A stretch of DNA of 5,703 nucleotides from SIG710 sp045595425. GTDB taxonomy: Bacteria > Bacillota > Clostridia > Oscillospirales > CAG-272. Below, one piece after another: positions 1 through 3,905 of this stretch (positions are counted from its first letter, which is position 1; each line of letters opens with the position of its first letter). The notes under the pieces were generated by a model that was not told the DNA's origin, searched no databases, and saw nothing but the letters and a program-made list of their open reading frames with translations. A program made the translations under genes and the position numbers. Where the stretch lies: positions 1 to 5,703 of the forward strand of contig JAZOAL010000065.1 in assembly GCA_045595425.1 (NCBI GenBank), read 5' to 3'.

Positions 1-159
1 GAAACGGCGAAATATACCGGGCTTGCAGAATGCTTTATCCGTAAAGGCGTAAAAGCTGGTGATATACCCGCCATAAATGCCGGAAAGAAGTATCTTGTCA
101 ATGTTCCGTTAATGCTTCAAAAGCTGAATGATCAGAGCGAAAGCAGAGAGGTGGAATAA
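1..159 (+). CDS. Excisionase-like HTH_17 protein, 3' part (gene continues from 5536 through the circle junction)
   Basis: This is the C-terminal 52 residues of a 61-residue protein whose start lies at 5536; reading is in frame from base 1 to TAA at 157-159. The complete protein reads MTPVYMSIPETAKYTG..., then AECFIRKGVKAGDIPAINAG, then KKYLVNVPLML. This is the MerR/AlpA-like winged HTH pattern of the excisionase family (Pfam HTH_17): a helix-turn-helix followed by a wing with the typical 'GKKYLVN' strand. Family members bend DNA at attachment sites and steer tyrosine integrases towards excision; some also act as transcription regulators. The stop codon overlaps the start of the next gene (TAATG, shared A at 159), suggesting translational coupling. 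The family call is confident; the excisionase role is inferred from the integrase on the same element. Confidence 0.85.
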   Translation, partial: ETAKYTGLAECFIRKGVKAGDIPAINAGKKYLVNVPLMLQKLNDQSESREVE

Positions 160-1022
160 TGGCAAGAACCAGCTTTATATTATACACTCAGGATATGCGC
201 GAAACGCTCGAGGAACTAAGCGACATTGAAGCGGGAAAGCTGATCAAGGCCGTTATTGAATACCAGATCAATAGCACAGAACCAGCTTTTGAAGATCGCG
301 CTTTACGCATGGGCTTCAAGCGTATAAAAAACAGTCTTGATCGTGACGCGGCATCATGGGCTGAAGTCTGTATCAAACGCGCCAATTCAGGCAGAAAAGG
401 CGGGCTGAAAAGCGGAGAGATCAGGCGGGAAAAATCAGAACGAAGCAAATGCTTCAATAATGAAGCAAACGAAGCAAATGCTTCATACGCGAAGCAAACG
501 AAGCAAAACGAAGCAAACGAAGCTGATAATGAACATGAACCTGATAATGAACATGAACCTGATAATGATAATGAGGTAGAGGTAGAGGAAAGCAGCCCCG
601 CCGCCCCTGTTAAAGCCTTTTATGGTCTGTATAATAATGTATCACTCACCCGGGAACAATACGAGTATATTAAGGCTCATGTCCTGAATTATGAGAAACG
701 CATTGATAAAACATCTCAAGGCATCAAAGAGGACTGGAAAGGCTACACCCCCGCAGCAGATCATTTTGACCTGATCATTAAATATGCCAATATGGATAAT
801 GAGTTTATCAAGAACCCTGTTCAGGCATCAGAGCCGGAAAAACAGAAAACCATATCTGACAATGATTACAAATCACTTGTTATTCAGGCAGAAAGGGAAA
901 AGCTCGAGGAACGAAATGTAAAAAATGCCATGCTGGATTGTAACATCATTCCGGGAGATCAGACCTCGAGCGGCGTTATTGATAGCATAAAGTATCAGCT
1001 TAAATGTCTAAACGCCTTTTAA
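159..1022 (+). CDS. DUF6291-type phage/plasmid replication protein (putative replication initiator)
   Basis: A 287-residue protein. Residues 1-90 match the DUF6291 pattern known from Bacillota phages and plasmids: SFILYTQDMRETLEELSD, then 'EAGKLIKAVIEY', a 'MGFKRIKNSLDRD' helix, and a basic 'KRANSGRKGG' end. Residues 95-147 are a low-complexity acidic and Asn-rich linker (NEANEAN..., then DNEHEP twice). Residues 151-215 (AFYGLYNNVSLTREQYEYIK) resemble the C-terminal domain of phage replisome organisers. A charged tail follows. The start is ATG 159, preceded by AGGTGG five bases upstream and overlapping the stop of the excisionase-like gene. The linker-encoding DNA is a cluster of direct repeats (442-524), the arrangement seen where an initiator gene carries its own origin, as in lambda O. 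Initiator activity is inferred from this and from the family context; no catalytic motif is visible. An alternative role is a replisome loader without origin recognition. Confidence 0.75.
   Translation: MARTSFILYTQDMRETLEELSDIEAGKLIKAVIEYQINSTEPAFEDRALRMGFKRIKNSLDRDAASWAEVCIKRANSGRKGGLKSGEIRREKSERSKCFNNEANEANASYAKQTKQNEANEADNEHEPDNEHEPDNDNEVEVEESSPAAPVKAFYGLYNNVSLTREQYEYIKAHVLNYEKRIDKTSQGIKEDWKGYTPAADHFDLIIKYANMDNEFIKNPVQASEPEKQKTISDNDYKSLVIQAEREKLEERNVKNAMLDCNIIPGDQTSSGVIDSIKYQLKCLNAF
442..524 (+). repeat. In-gene iterons, candidate replication origin
   Basis: Seven direct copies of GAAGC, six of them GAAGCAAA followed by T, C or AC, start at 442, 462, 471, 491, 500, 510 and 519. The first four form two 29-bp imperfect repeats (442-470 and 471-499). 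Each 29-bp unit opens with the 14-bp near-palindrome GAAGCAAATGCTTC (442-455, 471-484). Spacing is 20, 9, 20, 9, 10 and 9 bp, so several sites lie about one helical turn apart. They sit inside the DUF6291 gene, in its low-complexity linker. This geometry is typical of initiator-binding iterons. Origin function is inferred. Confidence 0.7.
523..568 (+). repeat. 18-bp tandem repeat next to the iterons
   Basis: The unit CTGATAATGAACATGAAC occurs at 523-540 and 541-558 exactly, then a partial copy CTGATAATGA at 559-568. It encodes the DNEHEP DNEHEP DN stretch of the replication protein. It directly follows the GAAGCAAA iterons and is A/T-richer than they are, so it could be the DNA-unwinding part of the origin, or simply a slippage-prone linker. 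The repeat is seen directly; the role is inference. Confidence 0.6.
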
Positions 1023-1039
1023 GGCAGAAAGGAAAACGC

Positions 1040-1210
1040 ATGAAGCAACCATGTATCACAGTTAGACTTAAACGAAAAGAGATCGAAGCATTAAAGCAGA
1101 TCGCGAAGAACCACAGCGCAACAGTAAACACGATATGTGCCCAGCAGATCAGGGAATACATAAAGCGATATGAATTTGATGTGTTCGTATCAGAAAGGGA
1201 AGAGCTATGA
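1040..1210 (+). CDS. Small ribbon-helix-helix DNA-binding protein
   Basis: A 56-residue protein beginning MKQPCITVRLKRKEIEALKQ. The order is a short beta strand (CITVRLK, residues 5-11), helix A (RKEIEALKQIAKNHS) and helix B (ATVNTICAQQIREYIKRY), which is the Arc/MetJ/CopG ribbon-helix-helix layout. Such proteins dimerise and insert the paired strands into the major groove. The start at 1040 is chosen over an in-frame ATG at 1004 because 1004 lies inside the upstream gene, whereas 1040 has AAAGGA six bases upstream. It follows the replication gene by 17 bp and its TGA overlaps the next start (ATGA at 1207). By position after a replication gene it could be a CopG-like copy-number or operon autoregulator; that role is inference. 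Confidence 0.7.
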   Translation: MKQPCITVRLKRKEIEALKQIAKNHSATVNTICAQQIREYIKRYEFDVFVSEREEL

Positions 1211-1551
1211 TCACAGATCATTTGCTTAAAGGCGCGGAAAACGCCCGGACAGGAAAAGAGCTTGCAAGCATCTTGAATTGTGAAATCAGAGATATAACAA
1301 TCATGATCAACCGCGCCCGGCATGACGGCGCACCGATATGCGCTATGACGCGCGGAGATCACCCCGGCTATTATATCGCAGAATACAAAGAAGATGTGAA
1401 AGAGTTTACAGACAGCTTGAAAGGCAGAGCGATAGAAATATTCAAAACCCGGCAAGCCCTGTTAAAAGCCGCTGACAGCTTGCCGGAAAGGAATGTATCA
1501 AAAGACCCTGAAGAACAAATAACTGACCTCGAGCGAACCCCGGACAATTAG
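1207..1551 (+). CDS. Winged helix-turn-helix protein of unknown role, last gene of the operon
   Basis: A 114-residue protein. Residues 4-50 read as a winged HTH: LLKGAENARTGKELASIL is the first helix and turn, then NCEIRDITIMINRARHDGAP is the recognition helix, then the wing and 'GYYIAEYKED' strand that are characteristic of BirA-type or HTH_11-like phage proteins. Residues 60-95 are predicted helical (FTDSLKGRAIEIFKTRQALL) and the tail is charged and probably disordered. ATG 1207 overlaps the preceding TGA, so translation is likely coupled. The stop codon lies in the loop of the terminator. It may be a transcription regulator or a replication accessory; the sequence does not decide between these. 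Confidence 0.7.
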   Translation: MITDHLLKGAENARTGKELASILNCEIRDITIMINRARHDGAPICAMTRGDHPGYYIAEYKEDVKEFTDSLKGRAIEIFKTRQALLKAADSLPERNVSKDPEEQITDLERTPDN

Positions 1552-1566
1552 TTTTCCGGGGTTTAT
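1536..1566 (+). terminator. Intrinsic terminator of the rep operon
   Basis: A nine-base-pair stem: AACCCCGGA (1536-1544) pairs with TCCGGGGTT (1555-1563), followed by a short T/A-rich tail. The loop contains the TAG stop of the winged-helix gene (1549-1551). The plus-strand operon therefore ends here. Confidence 0.8.
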
Positions 1567-1650
1567 TATATCATGAAGCGGCCGTGAACAGGTCGAAAAA
1601 CGCCATTTTCGGCGATTTTATTCTATATGCCGTATAATTTACCACACATA

Positions 1651-1682
1651 ACAATATATTGTCTTAAAGCGGCGATTTTAAG
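1651..1682. repeat. Adjacent palindromes in the gap after the operon
   Basis: A perfect 12-bp palindrome ACAATATATTGT (1651-1662) is directly followed by an inverted repeat CTTAAA (1663-1668) / TTTAAG (1677-1682) with GCGGCGAT in the loop. The 11-mer CGGCGATTTTA in this loop region (1670-1680) also occurs at 1610-1620. The rest of 1567-1692 holds no gene. The palindromes could be a protein-binding site or a weak terminator for the convergent 80-residue gene. The structure is seen; the role is unknown. Confidence 0.45.
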
Positions 1683-1692
1683 CTCAACAGCA

Positions 1693-1935
1693 CTAATACA
1701 CTAAAGACAGTATCAGCTTATCACGCCAAGTCTTTATTTCTGTATCACTCTTTGATACATTCACGCGGTCTTGTATATCTGACAGAACCTTTGACCGCAC
1801 TCCTACCGGGAATGATAAAAGCATCTGATCAATGATGTTCGTATAAGGCTGTTTATATCCGGCGATATATGCCCTGACGCTCCATAAAGCAAACATATAT
1901 TGAGGTTGTGTCAATCCAAACTCTTTTCCGTTCAT
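1693..1935 (-). CDS. Unknown 80-residue protein
   Basis: I do not recognise this protein. It begins MNGKEFGLTQPQYMFALWSV, has a mainly helical look, an aromatic-rich N-terminal third (FALW, YIAGYKQPYTN) and a charged C-terminal helix (SKSDTEIKTWRDKLILSLVY). No signal peptide, membrane segment or metal motif is visible. The ORF stays open upstream to 2034, but the start at 1935 is favoured: it has a GGGGG ribosome-binding run four bases upstream, and an extended -10 promoter (1978-1986) lies between it and the farther ATG codons. It is convergent with the rep operon and stands alone. It may be cargo (an accessory or defence gene) or a regulator; there is no evidence for either. Confidence 0.6.
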   Translation of the reverse strand: MNGKEFGLTQPQYMFALWSVRAYIAGYKQPYTNIIDQMLLSFPVGVRSKVLSDIQDRVNVSKSDTEIKTWRDKLILSLVY

Positions 1936-1977
1936 GATACCCCCTGATAAAGCACATAAAAGCACCTTTTTTACTGA

Positions 1978-1986
1978 ATTATAGCA
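1978..1986 (-). promoter_or_regulatory. Extended -10 promoter of the 80-residue gene
   Basis: On the minus strand the sequence reads TGCTATAAT, a consensus TATAAT (1983-1978) with the extended TG motif. The best -35 at 17-bp spacing is poor (TGAAAA), which fits an extended -10 promoter. Transcription would start near 1971, about 36 bases before the chosen ATG. Confidence 0.65.
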
Positions 1987-2152
1987 GATTTTTTCGGAGT
2001 TTTTCATAATAAAAGGGATTGAAAGAAAAAACATCCCGGAACGCTCGAGGTTATTTTAATACACATAAAAGCCCCTGAAACGATGAAAAATGTATTTATT
2101 TGACGCGATAAAAAGCGGCGATGAAGCGGCGTGAGCAGAATTATCTGACGCT

Positions 2153-2170
2153 TACGCGCGCACGCGCGCG
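2153..2170. other. Alternating pyrimidine-purine (CG)n tract with inverted symmetry
   Basis: Eighteen bases alternate strictly pyrimidine-purine (TACGCGCGCACGCGCGCG), a composition known to favour Z-DNA. It also forms an inverted repeat CGCGC (2155-2159) / GCGCG (2164-2168) with loop GCAC. An A/T-rich run (ATATAATAAA) follows at once. The element has no other CG run of this kind. Confidence 0.55.
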
Positions 2171-2257
2171 ATATAATAAACAGGCGAGGAACAGGCGATA
2201 AACAATTAAGACACGCTATAAAAAGCAACCGAACAACTACACGCCCAGCAGATCAGG

Positions 2258-2282
2258 AAAGCAAAAGAGCGGCATGCGCCGC
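2258..2282 (-). terminator. Possible terminator of the repressor transcript
   Basis: On the minus strand a hairpin GCGGC / GCCGC with loop GCAT (2282-2269) is followed by TCTTTTGCTTT (2268-2258). It lies about 145 bases past the repressor stop codon. The stem is only five pairs and the T run is interrupted, so this is tentative. Confidence 0.35.
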
Positions 2283-2425
2283 CCCTTGCCTTTTGGTTCG
2301 ATAATTAGATAGATCAAGAGCTTACCTGATTATAAACAATTTGATTTTAGCGATCAACAGTTTAACCTTTATGCTCAACAGCCTGAATGATAGTCTGATC
2401 AGCTTCATTGTCTGACCTCGAGCTT

Positions 2426-2635
2426 TTATATTTCTGTTCCGTCCGGGAAACGGAAAACAGCGCACCAATCCGCGCCAATAGCTTCAGCGATCTTTGCGAA
2501 ATCCTCGAGCGATAGCGCGTCCCGCTTTACCTTTTGATTTAAGTTTTGCGGAGATGTTCCGAGCCTCCGCGCAAGCTCTGACTGACTTATTCCAGCAATA
2601 GCTAAAGCTGCTTTTATTTTCTGTTCTGTATTCAT
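2426..2635 (-). CDS. Cro/CI-type (XRE) HTH repressor
   Basis: A 69-residue protein starting MNTEQKIKAALAIAGISQSE. The HTH_XRE signature spans about residues 16-40 (SQSELARRLGTSPQNLNQKV), followed by LEDFAKIAEAIGADW, the usual end of a lambda-repressor-like five-helix domain. There is no room for an oligomerisation or LexA-like peptidase domain, so it is a single-domain regulator. The start at 2635 has GGAGG eight bases upstream; an in-frame ATG at 2668 lies inside the promoter and is rejected. It is transcribed away from the 2820 gene across a shared control region whose repeated motif overlaps both -10 boxes, as expected for a repressor of both directions. It is the likely master switch of that unit, analogous to Stl-type or CI regulators; the target is inference. 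Confidence 0.85.
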   Translation of the reverse strand: MNTEQKIKAALAIAGISQSELARRLGTSPQNLNQKVKRDALSLEDFAKIAEAIGADWCAVFRFPDGTEI

Positions 2636-2654
2636 TGTGTAAACCTCCGCGTTT

Positions 2655-2683
2655 ATATTATCATGCATTCATTTTATTGTCAA
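2655..2683 (-). promoter_or_regulatory. Sigma-A-type promoter of the repressor gene
   Basis: On the minus strand TTGACA (2683-2678), a 17-bp spacer, then TAATAT (2660-2655). Transcription should start near 2648, which puts the GGAGG ribosome binding site at the very 5' end of an mRNA leader of only about 13 bases. Confidence 0.8.
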
Positions 2684-2747
2684 CTAATCAGTTTAATAAA
2701 ACAACGGAAATATTTTAAAAATAAATGAAATTATTTAAATATACCTA

Positions 2748-2776
2748 TTGACAATTTAAACTATATCGTTTATACT
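2748..2776 (+). promoter_or_regulatory. Sigma-A-type promoter of the 2820 gene
   Basis: Consensus TTGACA (2748-2753), exactly 17 bp, then TATACT (2771-2776). It is a strong-looking promoter that would need a repressor to be kept off. It is divergent from the repressor promoter, with about 65 bp between the two -35 boxes. Confidence 0.85.
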
Positions 2777-2819
2777 ATAATCACAAAGAACAGATAATCA
2801 CTCGAAAGGAGATCACAAA

Positions 2820-3101
2820 ATGCTTACTAACAAACAGATTGATAACAGAACAAAGAAGATCATGGCACTTGAAGCACAGATCAAAGAGCTTGAGGCACAG
2901 GCAAACGCGGTAAAAGACGAGATCAAGGCAGAGCTTGAAGCTCGAGGCATAGAAAAGCTCGAAACCGAAAGCGGCAGAACAATCCGCTGGATGTATATAG
3001 CCGGAACGCGTTTTGACAGCAAGGCATTCAAGGCGGCAGAGCCGGAGCTTTACAAGGCATACACAAAGGAAACAGGAAGCTATCGCTTTACAATCGCATA
3101 A
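2820..3101 (+). CDS. Phage-type early protein with coiled coil, function unknown
   Basis: A 93-residue protein. Residues 5-45 are a heptad-like, Ala/Glu/Lys-rich coiled coil (IMALEAQIKELEAQANAVKD). The C-terminal half carries 'SGRTIRWMYIAGTRFDSKAF' and ends 'YTKETGSYRFTIA'. I associate this 'RFDSKAFK...PELYKAYTK...RF' C-terminus with short hypothetical proteins of Clostridia phage and plasmid early regions, but cannot name the family. AAAGGAG lies nine bases before ATG 2820. It is the first gene under the strong rightward promoter that faces the repressor, so it is probably made when repression is lifted. Its position resembles that of phage early genes such as nuclease inhibitors or recombination accessories; no function is claimed. 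Confidence 0.7.
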   Translation: MLTNKQIDNRTKKIMALEAQIKELEAQANAVKDEIKAELEARGIEKLETESGRTIRWMYIAGTRFDSKAFKAAEPELYKAYTKETGSYRFTIA

Positions 3102-3125
3102 AGGGGCGCCCTAACCCGCCCTTTT
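3101..3125 (+). terminator. Probable terminator after the 2820 gene
   Basis: GGGCG (3104-3108) pairs with CGCCC (3117-3121) around the loop CCCTAACC, followed by TTTT. The flanking A and T runs can extend the stem past one bulged G. It overlaps the end of the coding sequence and may be partial, letting some transcription reach the 3212 gene. Confidence 0.6.
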
Positions 3126-3148
3126 ATATATCTCATTATCCTAACATA

Positions 3149-3187
3149 GCCGGGCACGCCCGCGAAAGCGGGCTGACCCCGCCCGGC
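3149..3187 (+). promoter_or_regulatory. Two-tier GC-rich RNA hairpin in the leader of the 3212 gene
   Basis: An outer seven-pair stem, GCCGGGC (3149-3155) with GCCCGGC (3181-3187), encloses an inner six-pair stem GCCCGC / GCGGGC (3158-3163, 3168-3173) capped by a GAAA tetraloop. A seven-base segment TGACCCC (3174-3180) is left single-stranded in the asymmetric internal loop. No T run follows, so it is not a terminator. It ends 10 bases before the AAAGGAG of the next gene, suggesting a role in translation, RNA stability or as a DNA-level site. It matches no riboswitch class I recognise. Confidence 0.6.
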
Positions 3188-3211
3188 GAAGATCACGAAA
3201 GGAGCTACACC

Positions 3212-3406
3212 GTGCCAAGAAATGTTAAAAGAATGAGCGATCACGCCTTTGATTTATTGCCGGAAAATAGACAGCTTGTTGCCAGCGAACTGAACGAATT
3301 GTTTGAAGCTGCCAAGGCTGATAAATATGACGGTTTATGCATGGCGTTTTATTTCGGCGTTGCGGTCTGTCACAAAGCCATAAAAGACGGTGCATTGAAG
3401 ATCTGA
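3212..3406 (+). CDS. Unknown 64-residue protein with GTG start
   Basis: I do not recognise this protein. It reads MPRNVKRMSDHAFDLLPENR and continues as two or three predicted helices (QLVASELNELFEAAKADKYD, then MAFYFGVAVCHKAIKDGALK). The hydrophobic segment near residues 44-52 is too short and interrupted to be a clear membrane helix. The start is GTG at 3212, supported by AAAGGAG seven bases upstream and by composition. It lies downstream of the 2820 gene behind a possible partial terminator and a structured leader, and it is closed by a strong terminator. It is probably co-regulated with the 2820 gene. A regulatory or anti-host role is conceivable but unsupported. Confidence 0.6.
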   Translation: MPRNVKRMSDHAFDLLPENRQLVASELNELFEAAKADKYDGLCMAFYFGVAVCHKAIKDGALKI

Positions 3407-3430
3407 TCAACTAAACGAGATGGAATATAT

Positions 3431-3453
3431 AAGCCCCGGAAAGGGGCTTTTTT
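3431..3453 (+). terminator. Strong intrinsic terminator
   Basis: AAGCCCC (3431-3437) pairs with GGGGCTT (3443-3449), loop GGAAA, followed by TTTT (3450-3453). It ends the 2820-3406 transcription unit and protects the attachment site from read-through. Confidence 0.9.
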
Positions 3454-3506
3454 AGTGTCTTGTATGCAAGAAGAACCTCGAGCTTTTCAGAACAAAAAAT
3501 AAGGGG

Positions 3507-3527
3507 TATTTGACCATTTTTTGACCA
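3507..3527 (+). repeat. Integrase arm-type repeat, copy 1
   Basis: Contains TTGACCATTTTTTGACCA, two TTTGACCA half-sites in direct orientation 11 bp apart. The whole 21 bp recurs exactly at 3799-3819. Such paired direct sites flanking a core are where the N-terminal domain of phage and Tn916-like integrases binds. Confidence 0.75.
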
Positions 3528-3539
3528 AAATGCATTTTA

Positions 3540-3592
3540 ACCAACAAAAGAGCCTTACCCCTCAAGGCTGAAACCCCTTGAAAAATAAGGCT
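3540..3592 (-). terminator. Terminator downstream of the tRNA remnant
   Basis: Reading with the tRNA (minus strand), AGCCTTA (3592-3586) can pair with TAAGGCT (3557-3551), followed by CTTTTG. Competing stems exist inside (AGCCTT 3551-3556 with AAGGCT 3564-3569; CAAGG 3563-3567 with CCTTG 3576-3580). Integration would place this hairpin just behind the rebuilt host tRNA, replacing its natural terminator. Confidence 0.5.
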
Positions 3593-3599
3593 TTATGAA

Positions 3600-3644
3600 T
3601 GGTGGTCTGTGAGGGACTCGAACCCGCGGCATCATGGTTGTGAC
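3600..3644 (-). pseudogene. 3' part of a tRNA gene (attP core)
   Basis: Read on the minus strand: anticodon-loop end TCACAA, CCATG (anticodon stem 3' side), a 5-base variable loop, T-arm GCGGG-TTCGAGT-CCCTC, acceptor strand ACAGACC, discriminator A and encoded CCA (3602-3600). The T-stem has one C/T mismatch. The 5' half of the tRNA is absent, as expected for an attP core whose crossover lies in or near the anticodon loop. With a five-base variable loop the anticodon would be CAC (valine), but I am not sure of the amino acid. Integration would rebuild a full tRNA at the host site. Confidence 0.75.
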
Positions 3645-3690
3645 ATTTGCTTCTTGTATTTAATCATGTTCATTTTGGTTTAACAATCTG

Positions 3691-3787
3691 TTATACGGTT
3701 TAATCCTTAAAGCCTGATATTTAAATGTTTTGCGGCATTACGCCTGTTATAATCTGTAATGCGATACAATTCAGTTTAACCGTATAA
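3691..3787. repeat. Inverted repeat between attP core and integrase
   Basis: TTATACGGTT (3691-3700) and its exact complement AACCGTATAA (3778-3787) flank 77 bp inside attP. The pair could be sites for an excision or host architectural protein, or a long cruciform. Only the repeat itself is certain. Confidence 0.5.
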
Positions 3788-3798
3788 AATGAACGATA

Positions 3799-3819
3799 TA
3801 TTTGACCATTTTTTGACCA
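3799..3819 (+). repeat. Integrase arm-type repeat, copy 2
   Basis: Exact copy of 3507-3527, same orientation, on the other side of the tRNA-like core. It lies 87 bp beyond the integrase stop codon. Confidence 0.75.
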
Positions 3820-3905
3820 TTTTTGAAAAGCACCTGACCCCGGAACGCTCGAGGACTGAAAAAACGCCTGTTTAAGCCAAGAAAAAATACAAAGTGATAT
3901 AAACA

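Larger units (their letters stand above)
2050..2415. other. Non-coding region with short GC-rich repeats
   Basis: No convincing gene in about 370 bp; the open frames here lack ribosome binding sites and protein-like composition. It contains ATGAAGCGGC-GTGAGCAG at 2121, an imperfect copy of ATGAAGCGGCCGTGAACAG at 1573. It also has two AACAGGCGA units (near 2180 and 2191), an alternating CG tract (2153-2170), one copy of the 16-mer ACGCCCAGCAGATCAG (2241-2256) that recurs inside the integrase gene, and a GC hairpin (2258-2282). The density of short repeats suggests a regulatory, origin or packaging function, which the sequence alone does not settle. Confidence 0.5.
2650..2778. promoter_or_regulatory. 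Candidate operators of the divergent control region
   Basis: The 12-mer CGTTTATATTAT (2650-2661) recurs with one change as CGTTTATACTAT (2767-2778). The first overlaps the -10 box of the repressor promoter, the second that of the rightward promoter. Within the rightward promoter TAAAC (2757-2761) and GTTTA (2768-2772) form an inverted repeat with a 6-bp spacer. A related GTTT-AATA-AAAC dyad lies at 2691-2702. These are the best candidates for binding by the Cro/CI-type protein. Confidence 0.55.
3507..3819. other. attP: integrase attachment site
   Basis: The region holds a host tRNA 3' segment (3600-3644) between two copies of a 21-bp integrase arm-type repeat (3507-3527 and 3799-3819), next to the 3' end of the integrase gene. 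This is the classic layout of a tyrosine-integrase attP: arm sites, core, arm sites. Because both arms are present on one molecule, the window shows the excised circular form and not an integrated copy. Confidence 0.8.

Noticed and set aside
1004..1039. Upstream start of the ribbon-helix-helix gene
   Set aside because: It would overlap the replication gene and lacks a ribosome binding site; ATG 1040 has AAAGGA at the right distance and begins at the expected beta strand.
1936..2034. N-terminal extension of the 80-residue protein to 113 residues
   Set aside because: The extension contains the extended -10 promoter of the gene, and the later ATG at 1935 has the better ribosome binding site.
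2004..2228. 74-codon minus-strand open frame
   Set aside because: Cys/Leu/Phe-rich shadow of the GC-alternating non-coding region; no ribosome binding site and no promoter.
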